Source: Methylococcaceae bacterium UBA1147 (GTDB lineage: Bacteria; Pseudomonadota; Gammaproteobacteria; Methylococcales; UBA1147). From it: DNA of 16,821 nt. The notes below the pieces were generated by a model. The model was not told where the DNA came from. It ran no database searches and saw only the letters and a program-made list of their open reading frames with translations. The translations under genes and the position numbers were made by a program. Positions 1 to 9,840 of the stretch are shown piece after piece. The stretch lies in NCBI GenBank assembly GCA_002311315.1, contig DBZZ01000061.1:1-16821 (forward strand). The letters are read 5' to 3'. Numbering within the stretch: the stretch's first letter is position 1; every line of letters starts with the position of its first letter.

Positions 1-128
1 TCCTTGCGTTCCACAGCCTGCTCGGGTGGATGGAACTGAAAGCCAGCTGGTCCTTCGCGGTCCTGGCGTTGTTCGTGCTGCCGGTGGCGTTCCTGTTTCG
101 GCCACCGACGACCGACGAGGCCCTGTAG
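1..128 (+). CDS. C-terminal end of a probable MFS (DHA2-like) efflux transporter, partial
   Basis: Only the last 42 or so codons are present; the gene runs in from the left edge and stops at TAG 126-128. The visible peptide has a short amphipathic stretch, then a hydrophobic helix (FAVLALFVLPVAFLFRPP), then a charged tail ending in DEAL. That tail resembles the last transmembrane helix of EmrB/DHA2-type drug:proton antiporters, where a Pro-containing helix ends in an Arg/Pro-rich segment. The family call is an inference from this tail alone; another polytopic permease is possible. It converges on thiC. Third codon positions are almost all G or C (36 of 41 by hand), much richer than genes to the right of position 960 but matching the 3' part of thiC. 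Confidence 0.45.
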   Translation, partial: LAFHSLLGWMELKASWSFAVLALFVLPVAFLFRPPTTDEAL

Positions 129-276
129 GCGGGGTCGTGAGACTTCAGACGCCCGACGGTCGACCGAGGGCATTCAGCCCCGTCAAGACGCGGTGGACCA
201 GGCGTTGTGGCAGCGACCGGGAATGCCCACCAAGGTGGATGGTCCGGATTCGGTGACGTGTGGCACGCGCGTCCCC

Positions 277-309
277 GTCCGCCCCCCGGTGCATTCATTG
301 GGGGGGGAC
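277..309. terminator. Long GC hairpin between convergent genes, possible bidirectional terminator
   Basis: An inverted repeat pairs 277-280 plus 282-287 with 300-309, giving a 10-bp stem with one bulged G (281) and a 12-nt loop. It lies between the stop of the transporter (128) and the stop of thiC (343), which converge. No T-run follows on either strand, so it is not a classic intrinsic terminator. It could stop transcription with Rho or protect 3' ends. The remainder of 129-342 is GC-rich and shows no gene I can support. Confidence 0.35.
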
Positions 310-342
310 GACGCGACACGACCCGGTCTGCGATGACCGGCT

Positions 343-2528
<2,186 letters not shown>

Positions 2529-2615
2529 GTCAGCCATTCAATGATCGCCAGTATACAACATTGGGCGGTCGCCCGTGGAAGGCTGCTGATCGACAACGCA
2601 GCCCCCACAACCGCC

Positions 2616-3338
2616 TCAGCCGTGAAATAGTCGACGCAGGAATTGTTGGGATTTTTCGATGAGAATGTAGCCCAGAGGGCTGCAGAACGACCAGGAAAGC
2701 ACCAGAAAACCCACGAATCCTGCGCCCACCAGTTCATCGGACAACCAGTGTGCCCCACTCACCAGTCGGGGCATCACGATGATCATTCCGGCAATGAAAG
2801 CCGGAAAAGCGTATGCCCGGCTGAGATAGCGAAACGCGTAACCGGCCCCGATCAATGCCACCATGCCATGATCGCCTGGAAAGGTATTACCGGACGAATC
2901 CTTGGTTTCAAACCATGTGGCCCAGCTGTTAAGGCGGAAAACATCGCTGTAGAGCAAGGTTCCGCTGGCTCTTTCAACGGGCAACAGATGGCCGATCCGG
3001 GTTCCAGCGAATGCCGCAATCACGATCGCAGTAACCAGGGCACCATGAGCAATCCAGGTTTCCCTGCCGTTGCGAAGGGCCGAGGTCACGAATACCATGA
3101 TCAGGGTCCCGGCCGATATTGCATCGAACAGCCGGTGATTGGTCAGCGCCCAGAAGATCCGCCAGGCATCACTGCCGTTCTTGAGGCTGTCGTTAAAGAA
3201 GCGAAAGAAACCCTCGTCGGCCGCCAACCACAAGGAATGGGCGGGTTCCACGAACCAACTGGCGAGAAGCAACAAGGCGGTAATATTCCACAGCACCAGG
3301 CATGGCGCATTCCACCCCGGGTCAACTGTCTGTTTCAT
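2616..3338 (-). CDS. lpxT: LpxT-like lipid A 1-diphosphate synthase (PAP2 family phosphotransferase)
   Basis: A 240-aa inner-membrane PAP2 protein. LpxT (YeiU) in E. coli moves phosphate from undecaprenyl pyrophosphate to the 1-position of lipid A at the periplasmic face, which also recycles the carrier. Hallmarks visible here match my recollection of LpxT rather than generic PAP2 proteins: WALTNHRLFD (63-72), HLLPVERAS (117-125, with Arg123 in the KX6RP role), FPGDHG (153-158, His157) and RX5HX3D (Arg191, His197, Asp201). Length equals the E. coli protein (about 237). Several hydrophobic segments span the chain. It lies 77 nt downstream of the GT39 gene in the same direction, so the two probably form an envelope-modification unit. 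A different acceptor than lipid A cannot be excluded. Confidence 0.82.
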   Translation of the reverse strand: MKQTVDPGWNAPCLVLWNITALLLLASWFVEPAHSLWLAADEGFFRFFNDSLKNGSDAWRIFWALTNHRLFDAISAGTLIMVFVTSALRNGRETWIAHGALVTAIVIAAFAGTRIGHLLPVERASGTLLYSDVFRLNSWATWFETKDSSGNTFPGDHGMVALIGAGYAFRYLSRAYAFPAFIAGMIIVMPRLVSGAHWLSDELVGAGFVGFLVLSWSFCSPLGYILIEKSQQFLRRLFHG

Positions 3339-3415
3339 TCGATGCTCATAAGATCTTGTTGATCATTCTCGGGTCCGGCGATGGATGATCCGAAGACCAT
3401 TCTCCTGCCGAGCTC

Positions 3416-4975
3416 CTAGCTTCCCTTCGGCTGGTAATTGGTCGCCAGGTAGACGTACAAATCCCGACTTGGCTTGTTCCCCACGCTGATCAACGGATAA
3501 CTGAAAACGCCAACCCTGGACACGTTGTCAAAATACTGCCCAATGCGACTGGTTTCCCATTCCGGCAGTTCGGCCCTGCGGGAAACAAACAGCCCGTTCT
3601 TGCCGTTCAGGTTTTCGGGGATCCCCCATGCGGTGAACTGCTTGGCAAATTCCCCGAAAATGTTCTTTGCATAAGTCCGCTGGTGATCTTCGGAATAAAA
3701 AGTCAAGTAAGCCGCAGTCTTGTGGGACTCGGCAAAGATGAATACTTTTTCCTGGCCTCCATACTGCTCCTGAATGTGAACGACCTGGTCGGTCAGTTTG
3801 TCCCAGCCGCTCCAGCTGTTAACCTGGAAAATCTGGAAGCCCGGAATCAGGAAAAGCAGGTGACAAAGTCCGATCAGTGCAGCTGAAAACCATGCGCCGC
3901 GCTTGAACCAGGGAGAACCGGAAACGATCGAAGGTCCGAATACAACCACAATTCCCAGGATGACGCCGAGATACCCCGGCAACAACCAGTGAACCTTCAC
4001 CTTACTGGTAAAACTGATCAGCAAAAAGCCCACAATCAGGAAAACTCCGCTAAGGAAATAAAAATGCGCCTTCGCCGATTCCCGCCACTTCGTCACCATC
4101 CTGAAATAGAACCGGGCAAGCAGCACGAAACCCAACGGCATGAGCATCGCGAGCTGGGTTCCCAACAACTGGAAAAAATACTTCAACTGGATAGAACGCT
4201 GGGAGGTGATTTCCTGTCCACGACTGCTGAACTGCATCTGGAAGGATGCCCAGTCATGCGTCCAATTCCAATAAACGACCGGGCTGAAAACCAGGCAGGC
4301 CGCAAGCATGGCAAGCCAGGGATAGGGTGTCAGGAGACATTTTCGGCCATCGGGCGTGAGCAACAGCGCAACCGCGATACCGGGCAGCAGCGCTACGGCG
4401 GTATATTTACACAGCATGGCCAAACCCAGGGAAATGCCGGCATAAATCAGGTTGCGCGCCTTGCCGGTCAGCTGAAATTCCTGGATAAAAAATAGAACCA
4501 GGATCCAGAACAGCAAAAGCGGATTGTCAGGCTGCTGAATGATGGCAAAAGCATGCGCAAAGAGGGTCAGGTTATAAATGACAACAGCCAGAACCCCGGA
4601 CTTCTCAGCAGAATCCGATGGCGAATCTGCGCCGGCTCGAACCACCGTCCAGTAAATAAACAGGTTGGTCAGCGACGATGCAACCACGCCCATGAACTTG
4701 ATACCGAAGCCGTTATCACCAAAGATCAGGGTCCCCAAATAAATCGAGTAGGCAATCATCGGTGGGTGATCTACGTAGGCCAGAGCCGGATTCTTGGCAT
4801 AAAGCCAGTAATACACTTCCTGTCCGGTAACCGGGGCAAAGGCGATGTAGACAAGGCGAATCAGGGTCAGGCAAGCAATGATGCGAAAAGCCTGTGTTGA
4901 AATGCCGCTATCGAACGAAAACCTGCTGGTTACTGTAGCCATCAGATGAACAGGGAAATTGGAAAAATGGGCCAT
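3416..4975 (-). CDS. GT39 family membrane glycosyltransferase (ArnT/PMT-like)
   Basis: A 519-aa polytopic membrane protein of the GT-C fold. Such enzymes move a sugar from a polyprenyl-phosphate carrier to lipid A, polysaccharide or protein on the periplasmic side. The first periplasmic loop carries EVYYWLYAKNPALAYVDHPP (53-72), the signature of bacterial GT39 proteins. The position before Glu53 is Gln52, where the classic motif has Asp (DE); I recall a QE form in some bacterial subfamilies, so this may be a lineage feature rather than inactivation. About ten hydrophobic helices cover residues 28-370. The soluble C-terminal part (about 385-519) is probably periplasmic. Sugar and acceptor cannot be read from sequence. 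lpxT follows at 77 nt, hinting at a lipid A or lipid-carrier role. An ATG at 4942 is an alternative start; neither start has a strong ribosome site. Confidence 0.78.
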   Translation of the reverse strand: MAHFSNFPVHLMATVTSRFSFDSGISTQAFRIIACLTLIRLVYIAFAPVTGQEVYYWLYAKNPALAYVDHPPMIAYSIYLGTLIFGDNGFGIKFMGVVASSLTNLFIYWTVVRAGADSPSDSAEKSGVLAVVIYNLTLFAHAFAIIQQPDNPLLLFWILVLFFIQEFQLTGKARNLIYAGISLGLAMLCKYTAVALLPGIAVALLLTPDGRKCLLTPYPWLAMLAACLVFSPVVYWNWTHDWASFQMQFSSRGQEITSQRSIQLKYFFQLLGTQLAMLMPLGFVLLARFYFRMVTKWRESAKAHFYFLSGVFLIVGFLLISFTSKVKVHWLLPGYLGVILGIVVVFGPSIVSGSPWFKRGAWFSAALIGLCHLLFLIPGFQIFQVNSWSGWDKLTDQVVHIQEQYGGQEKVFIFAESHKTAAYLTFYSEDHQRTYAKNIFGEFAKQFTAWGIPENLNGKNGLFVSRRAELPEWETSRIGQYFDNVSRVGVFSYPLISVGNKPSRDLYVYLATNYQPKGS

Positions 4976-5007
4976 TCTACCGACTATGTACCCCGGGCAA
5001 CAGGACT

Positions 5008-5141
5008 TCCGGAGTTAAAGTCAACAGCAGACCGTAATGCAATCCTGGGATTGGTTGGGAAGAGCTTCCCGCCTGCAAAAGGACAACTGCAGGGGATCGT
5101 GGTCCGCGGACGGACAACCCGCAGGGGGAATTAACTCCGGA
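5008..5141. repeat. 134-bp block bounded by 11-bp perfect inverted repeats, with two like-looped hairpins
   Basis: TCCGGAGTTAA at 5008-5018 recurs inverted at 5131-5141. Inside are a cruciform-like hairpin (5057-5062 with 5065-5070), hairpin A (5072-5077 with 5088-5093, loop 5078-5087) and hairpin B (5104-5109 with 5119-5124, loop 5110-5118). Both A and B loops contain GGACAAC, though their stems differ; the surrounding sequence is an imperfect direct repeat with a 31-bp period. The block fills most of the 182-bp gap between nadA and the GT39 gene. It may be a small MITE-like or REP-like element, a structured RNA (GGA-loop hairpins are the kind CsrA/RsmA binds), or operator DNA for the GT39 gene. 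I cannot decide. Confidence 0.4.
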
Positions 5142-5157
5142 CTGTGAAGAAAGCCAG

Positions 5158-6255
5158 CTAGGCCAGGCTCAACATGTTTTCCAGGGCCTTACGGGCCAGA
5201 ACGGCTTCGGCTTCTGGTACCTGGATCTGGTTCACGATTGTCCCTTCCGAGAGATTTTCCAGTACCCAGGCCAGATGTTGGGGGTCGTTCCGGAACATCG
5301 TTGAACACATGCAAACCGTCGGCGACATGAAGTGGATATTCTTCCCTTCGTGTTTGCATTCTTCATGCAGACGGTTAACCAGATTGAGTTCCGTTGCCAC
5401 AAGCCAACGTGATCCCGCATCGGCCTCGCGAACCTTTTTCAGGATGTATTCGGTAGAACCAATGAAATCGGCTTTCTGGCAGACTTCGAAACTGGCTTCC
5501 GGATGAGCGATAACCTTCGTTTCGGGATGCTTCTGAAGAAAATCATCAATCTGGTGCGGCTGAAACATCTGGTGTACCGAGCAAAAGCCTTTCCAGAGGA
5601 TGATCCTGGCTCGTTCGATTGATTCCTGGTCCAGGCCTCCCATGGGCCTGGAAAAATCCCAAACAACCATCTGGTCAAGCGGAATCCCCATTCCATACCC
5701 GGTGTTGCGCCCAAGATGCTGATCAGGGAAAAACAGAACTTTTTCGCGCTTTTCAAAACTCCATTCGAGAATATCTCTGGCATTGGTCGAGGTGCAAACG
5801 ATTCCGCCATGCTGTCCGCAAAACGCCTTCAGATCGGCCGCCGAGTTGATATAGGTGACCGGAGTTACCTGGCTTTCGGCATCGATGACCTGCGCCAGTT
5901 CCTGCCAGCAACGCTCCACATTTGCCAGGTTGGCCATATCGGCCATTGAACAACCGGCTGCCAGATCCGGCAATAGAACCTTCTGTTCCGGGCGGGACAG
6001 GATATCGGCGACCTCGGCCATGAAATGAACACCACAAAACACGATGGTCTCGGCGCCGGATTCCGCCGCATATCTTGACAGCTTCAGGGAATCCCCCGAG
6101 ACATCGGCATGCCGAAAGACCTCGTCACGCTGGTAATGATGTCCGAGGATGATACAGCGGTCTGCCAGTTTCTGTTTTGCCGCAACGATACGCTGTTCAC
6201 AATCGTTGTCGTCCAGCAAAGCGTAGTTCTGGATCGATAATGCAGATGCTGCCAT
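5158..6255 (-). CDS. nadA: Quinolinate synthase NadA
   Basis: NadA condenses iminoaspartate (from NadB) with dihydroxyacetone phosphate to give quinolinate, the first committed ring of NAD, using an oxygen-sensitive [4Fe-4S] cluster. From the ATG at 6255 the product is 365 aa. It has GHHYQRDEV (38-46), the Ser-rich DVSGDSL (51-57), and the three expected cluster ligands: Cys102 (AAGCSMADM), Cys225 (KGFCSVH) and a Cys in TVCMCSTM (315 or 317). An in-frame ATG at 6309 would add 18 residues (383 aa), but the extension does not look like NadA and its only SD-like run abuts the start, whereas 6255 has GGAAG about 10 nt upstream. It follows aspS in the same direction after about 100 nt and may share its transcript. 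Confidence 0.96.
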   Translation of the reverse strand: MAASALSIQNYALLDDNDCEQRIVAAKQKLADRCIILGHHYQRDEVFRHADVSGDSLKLSRYAAESGAETIVFCGVHFMAEVADILSRPEQKVLLPDLAAGCSMADMANLANVERCWQELAQVIDAESQVTPVTYINSAADLKAFCGQHGGIVCTSTNARDILEWSFEKREKVLFFPDQHLGRNTGYGMGIPLDQMVVWDFSRPMGGLDQESIERARIILWKGFCSVHQMFQPHQIDDFLQKHPETKVIAHPEASFEVCQKADFIGSTEYILKKVREADAGSRWLVATELNLVNRLHEECKHEGKNIHFMSPTVCMCSTMFRNDPQHLAWVLENLSEGTIVNQIQVPEAEAVLARKALENMLSLA

Positions 6256-6358
6256 AAAACTGCTTCTTCCAGTGAAATTGCGATCAAGCCGACGGGTTTG
6301 ACCCGCCATTCCCCCATATTAACACAGGGTTGACACAGGAAAACCGGCTGGATCAGGA

Positions 6359-8149
6359 CTAAGTTTCCGCAGCCTCGGCGCCTGGCCGGGTCCGCAAACG
6401 GATTCCGAGTTCCTTGAGCTGAGCATCAGAAACCCTGGCCGGCGCATCAATCATCGGACAGGCTGCAGTCTGCGTTTTCGGGAAAGCCATCACATCACGG
6501 ATGGTGCTAGCTCCAGCCATCAGCATCACCAAGCGATCCAGTCCGAAGGCGATTCCTCCGTGCGGCGGGCAACCGTATTTCAACGCATCCAGCAGAAAGC
6601 CGAACTTGGTTCTGGACTCTTCTTCTCCGATTCCAAGCAACTCGAATACCGTTTCCTGCATCTGCGCATCATGGATACGGATGGAACCGCCCCCAAGCTC
6701 CATGCCGTTCACGACCAGGTCATAGGCCCTAGAAATCATGTTTCCAGGGTCAGCCTGCAATTCTTCACGGCTTCCGCTGGGCGCAGTGAACGGATGATGC
6801 AAGGCATTCCACCGTTTCCTTCCTGGATCCCGTTCGAACATCGGAAAGTCCACAACCCAGAGAGGTTGCCAGCTGCTCTTGGCCATGCCCAGGTCACAAC
6901 CCAGCTTGACCCTCAATGCGCCCAACGACTCGTTGACAATCGTCTGCTTGTCGGCACCGAAAAAGATCAGGTCCCCGGTCTCGACAGCGCAGCGATCCAG
7001 GATGGCTTCAACAATCTCATCCGGAATGAATTTGAGAATCGGTGACTGCAGCCCCGCCTTTCCTGCCTGGCGGTCGTTGACCTTGATGTAAGCAAGACCT
7101 TTTGCTCCGTAAATCGCCACGAAAGCAGTCAGTTCATTGATCTCCTTACGGCTCAGCTTGCTTCCGTTCGGAACCCGGAGCGCGGCAACACGTCCGTCCG
7201 GATCATTCGCTGGACCCGAGAAAACCTTGAATTCCACGCCTTTCATCAGGTCGGCAATGTCGACAAGTTCAAGCTCAATACGCAGGTCCGGTCGATCACT
7301 CCCGTATCGGCGCATGGCCTCTGCATAAGTCATGCGCGGAAACGGATCAGGCAGTTCCTGCTCCAGCACTTCGCCGAACAGCTTGCGAACCATGTCTTCC
7401 ATCAGGTCCATGATTCCTTCCTCATCCATGAACGAGGTTTCAATATCGAGCTGGGTAAATTCCGGCTGGCGATCAGCGCGCAGATCTTCGTCGCGAAAAC
7501 AGCGAGCGATTTGGTAATAACGATCCATGCCTGCGATCATCAGCAACTGCTTGTACAACTGCGGCGATTGCGGCAAGGCAAAGAACGCACCTTCATGAGT
7601 ACGACTCGGAACCAAGTAATCCCGCGCTCCTTCCGGAGTCGCCTTGGTCAGATACGGCGTTTCGATGTCATAGAAACCTTTCTGATCGAGGAAACTGCGG
7701 AGATTGCGGGTGATTTTCGTGCGCAACTTCAACCGCTCAAGCATTTCCGGACGACGCAGATCGATGTAACGATAACGCAGACGTATTTCTTCCTTGACAT
7801 CGATGTCGCCCTCGAGCGGAAAGGGAGGCGTTTCGGAACGGTTGAGGACATCGAGTTCACTCACCAGCACTTCGATCTGCCCTGTTGGCAGGCCTGGGTT
7901 GACCGTTCCCTCTGGGCGTTCACGCACCTTTCCGTGCACTTTCAGCACGTATTCGGCACGCACCGACTCGGCAAGACTGAAGGTATCTGGAGTATCGGGA
8001 TCAAAGACCACCTGCATCAGACCGCTACGGTCGCGAAGGTCGATGAAGATCACTCCGCCATGATCCCGCCGGCGGTGTACCCACCCGCACAGGTCAACTT
8101 CCTGACCCAAGTTTGACTTGGTTAACTCTCCACAAGTATGGGTACGCAT
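6359..8149 (-). CDS. aspS: Aspartyl-tRNA synthetase, probably non-discriminating
   Basis: A class II aminoacyl-tRNA synthetase of the bacterial type, 596 aa, the expected length. An N-terminal OB-fold anticodon domain (1 to about 105) contains [10 protein letters not shown] (23-32). Motif 2 is [18 protein letters not shown] (218-235), the GAD insertion domain follows, and motif 3 contains GLDRL (536-540). Residues that mark anticodon discrimination are informative: His30, where E. coli has Leu, and Gly81 in RPEG, where E. coli has Lys. This pair is the one reported for non-discriminating AspRS of Pseudomonas aeruginosa, which also charges tRNA-Asn for conversion by GatCAB. That specificity is inferred, not seen. 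The gene lies between the fmdB-like gene upstream and nadA downstream, all in one direction. The ATG at 8149 keeps the canonical MRTHTCGEL start. Confidence 0.97.
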   Translation of the reverse strand: MRTHTCGELTKSNLGQEVDLCGWVHRRRDHGGVIFIDLRDRSGLMQVVFDPDTPDTFSLAESVRAEYVLKVHGKVRERPEGTVNPGLPTGQIEVLVSELDVLNRSETPPFPLEGDIDVKEEIRLRYRYIDLRRPEMLERLKLRTKITRNLRSFLDQKGFYDIETPYLTKATPEGARDYLVPSRTHEGAFFALPQSPQLYKQLLMIAGMDRYYQIARCFRDEDLRADRQPEFTQLDIETSFMDEEGIMDLMEDMVRKLFGEVLEQELPDPFPRMTYAEAMRRYGSDRPDLRIELELVDIADLMKGVEFKVFSGPANDPDGRVAALRVPNGSKLSRKEINELTAFVAIYGAKGLAYIKVNDRQAGKAGLQSPILKFIPDEIVEAILDRCAVETGDLIFFGADKQTIVNESLGALRVKLGCDLGMAKSSWQPLWVVDFPMFERDPGRKRWNALHHPFTAPSGSREELQADPGNMISRAYDLVVNGMELGGGSIRIHDAQMQETVFELLGIGEEESRTKFGFLLDALKYGCPPHGGIAFGLDRLVMLMAGASTIRDVMAFPKTQTAACPMIDAPARVSDAQLKELGIRLRTRPGAEAAET

Positions 8150-8294
8150 ATCTTTTTCTCAACATTCATTCAAAAAGCCAGGAATCTTACGGACTGCCCT
8201 CCGGTTAGGCAAGTCAACACAGGCTGGGCTTAGGATGGGGATTGGAGGTACCTGGCGCTGAACCCTTGTAGGTCACATGGGTTAGCGATGAAAC

Positions 8295-8315
8295 AGCCTG
8301 TACGAACGTCAGGCT
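8295..8315 (-). terminator. Weak hairpin at the end of the fmdB-like gene
   Basis: AGCCTG (8295-8300) and CAGGCT (8310-8315) form a 6-bp stem with a 9-nt loop at the fmdB stop codon. On the minus strand it is followed only by GTTTC, so termination would be inefficient and aspS could be partly cotranscribed. Confidence 0.25.
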
Positions 8316-8593
8316 CAGGATCCAGTTTTTTCGGTTTTGGCTGAAGACACTGCTTTCGCCTCAGACTTCCCCGACGAAGACTTGTCGCCAGCCAGGTTTC
8401 TTTTCTTGCCGCTGCCCTTGAAATCGGTCTCGTACCATCCGCCGCCCTTCAAGCGGAAGCCGGCGGCAGAGATCAGCTTTTTCAGTTCTGCCTGTTCACA
8501 CTCAGGACAATCTTGCAGCGCATCATCGCTGATTCGCTGAATTGCTTCGAACTTGTGGCCGCAGCCTTTACACTCGTATTCGTAAATGGGCAC
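8315..8593 (-). CDS. FmdB family zinc-ribbon protein
   Basis: A small 92-aa protein opening with MPIYEYECKGCG, the signature of FmdB/regulatory zinc-ribbon proteins. Two CXXC knuckles (Cys8/Cys11 and Cys29/Cys32) should bind one zinc. The rest is a short conserved segment (LISAAGFRLKGGGWYETDF) and a low-complexity Lys/Ser tail, typical of the family. Biochemical role is not established; the family name derives from a putative regulator next to amidase genes. The start is GTG (8591-8593), supported by a strong GGAGG 6 nt upstream and by agreement with family N-termini. It precedes aspS by 165 bp, a neighbourhood I recall from other gammaproteobacteria. It diverges from pyrC. Confidence 0.9.
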   Translation of the reverse strand: MPIYEYECKGCGHKFEAIQRISDDALQDCPECEQAELKKLISAAGFRLKGGGWYETDFKGSGKKRNLAGDKSSSGKSEAKAVSSAKTEKTGS

Positions 8594-8664
8594 TGATTCC
8601 CTCCAGGAAACAAAAAACTCTACATTGCCAAATAACCGTCAATGGGGACGGCTTCCAAAAATTC

Positions 8665-8679
8665 AAGCCCCGGGGGCTT
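8665..8679. other. Small GC hairpin in the fmdB-pyrC divergent intergenic region
   Basis: AAGCCC (8665-8670) and GGGCTT (8674-8679) are separated by 3 nt. On the minus strand GAATTTTT follows, giving terminator-like form, but no minus-strand gene ends here. Downstream, TAAAAT at 8702-8707 is a plausible -10 for pyrC, without a good -35. It may be an operator or simply part of the promoter region. Confidence 0.25.
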
Positions 8680-8737
8680 CCAGATGAAGGCTACCTGCCG
8701 ATAAAATACCCTCTTAACCTGAACCGACGAGTAAACC

Positions 8738-9781
8738 ATGCAATCCATTTCCATGACTTCCCCGGATGACTGGCACCTGCATCTTCGGGACGGAGCCATC
8801 CTGTCCGCCGTTCTACCCCACACCGTCAATCAGTTCAGACGCGCAGTGGTTATGCCCAACCTCCCACGCCCAGTAACCAGCATCGCGGACGCCCTCTGCT
8901 ACCGTGAACGCATTATCCAACGGATTCAGCCAGGCCGTGAATTCCAGCCGTTGATGACTCTCTACCTGACCGACGCGACAACACCCGAGCTGGTTAAAGA
9001 GGCCTCCAAAACAGATTGTATCATCGGCTTCAAGCTTTATCCTGCGGGGGCTACAACCAATTCCAGCTCCGGGGTTTCGGATCCCGACCGCATTTACTAT
9101 CTCTATGAAGCGCTCGAAAAGCTGGATGTTCCATTACTGATCCACGCCGAGGTCACCGACCCGCAAATCGATATCTTTGACCGGGAAAAGGCCTTCATCA
9201 GCCGGCACCTCGCAGAGATCGTGCGGAATTTTCCAAAATTGCGCATCGTGCTGGAACACGCAACAACAGAAGATGCGGTACAGTTCGTGGAAGATTGCTC
9301 TCCAAGAGTAGCGGCGACCCTGACCCCTCAGCACCTGTTATACAACAGGAACATTCTCTTCTCGGGAGGGATCAGGCCACATCACTATTGCCTACCGGTT
9401 CTAAAACGGGAACGTCACCGAAAAGCACTGCTGCGAGCAGCAACCAGCGGTAACCCCAAGTTTTTTCTCGGAACGGACAGTGCGCCCCACTCAATTAGCC
9501 AGAAGGAGTCCGCCTGCGGATGCGCCGGATGTTTCACAGCCCACGCGGCACTCGAACTTTATGCAGAGGCTTTCGAAAGAGTCGGGGCTATTGAATATCT
9601 GGAGGGCTTTGCCAGTTTTTACGGGCCCGACTTCTACCGGCTGCCGCGCAACACCGATCGGGTGACACTACAACAGAAAAACTGGACGATTCCAGAAAGC
9701 TATCCACTGGGTAACGAGTCAATCGTACCGCTTGGGGCGGGCCAGCAACTAAGATGGACATTCAGCGGCAGGGAATCCTAG
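8738..9781 (+). CDS. pyrC: Dihydroorotase PyrC (short, class II type)
   Basis: PyrC closes carbamoyl aspartate to dihydroorotate in the third step of de novo pyrimidine synthesis. The 347-aa product matches the E. coli-type enzyme in length. Binuclear zinc ligands are visible: His13 and His15 in WHLHLRD, the carbamylated Lys99 in GFKLYPAGATTNS, His136 (LLIHAEV), His174 (LEHATT) and the catalytic Asp247 in GTDSAPH. The C-terminal block GFASFYGPDFYRLPRN is also typical. ATG at 8738 is the expected N-terminus; an in-frame ATG at 8753 is less likely. No strong SD is present. It diverges from fmdB and converges on mlaA, with only 59 bp between stops and no clear terminator. Confidence 0.97.
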   Translation: MQSISMTSPDDWHLHLRDGAILSAVLPHTVNQFRRAVVMPNLPRPVTSIADALCYRERIIQRIQPGREFQPLMTLYLTDATTPELVKEASKTDCIIGFKLYPAGATTNSSSGVSDPDRIYYLYEALEKLDVPLLIHAEVTDPQIDIFDREKAFISRHLAEIVRNFPKLRIVLEHATTEDAVQFVEDCSPRVAATLTPQHLLYNRNILFSGGIRPHHYCLPVLKRERHRKALLRAATSGNPKFFLGTDSAPHSISQKESACGCAGCFTAHAALELYAEAFERVGAIEYLEGFASFYGPDFYRLPRNTDRVTLQQKNWTIPESYPLGNESIVPLGAGQQLRWTFSGRES

Positions 9782-9840
9782 CTTACGGAGTACCGGACCA
9801 GGGAAACAACATGATTCTCCGAACAGCCTCCCCTACCCTG

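Noticed and set aside
2643..3362. 239-codon plus-strand frame opposite lpxT
   Set aside because: Exact antisense shadow of a well-supported LpxT-like gene; no signal sequence, domain or ribosome site.
6256..6309. Longer NadA start at 6309
   Set aside because: The extra 18 residues (Arg-rich) are unlike NadA N-termini and the SD-like GGGGGA touches the start codon; 6255 has better spacing. Not fully excluded.
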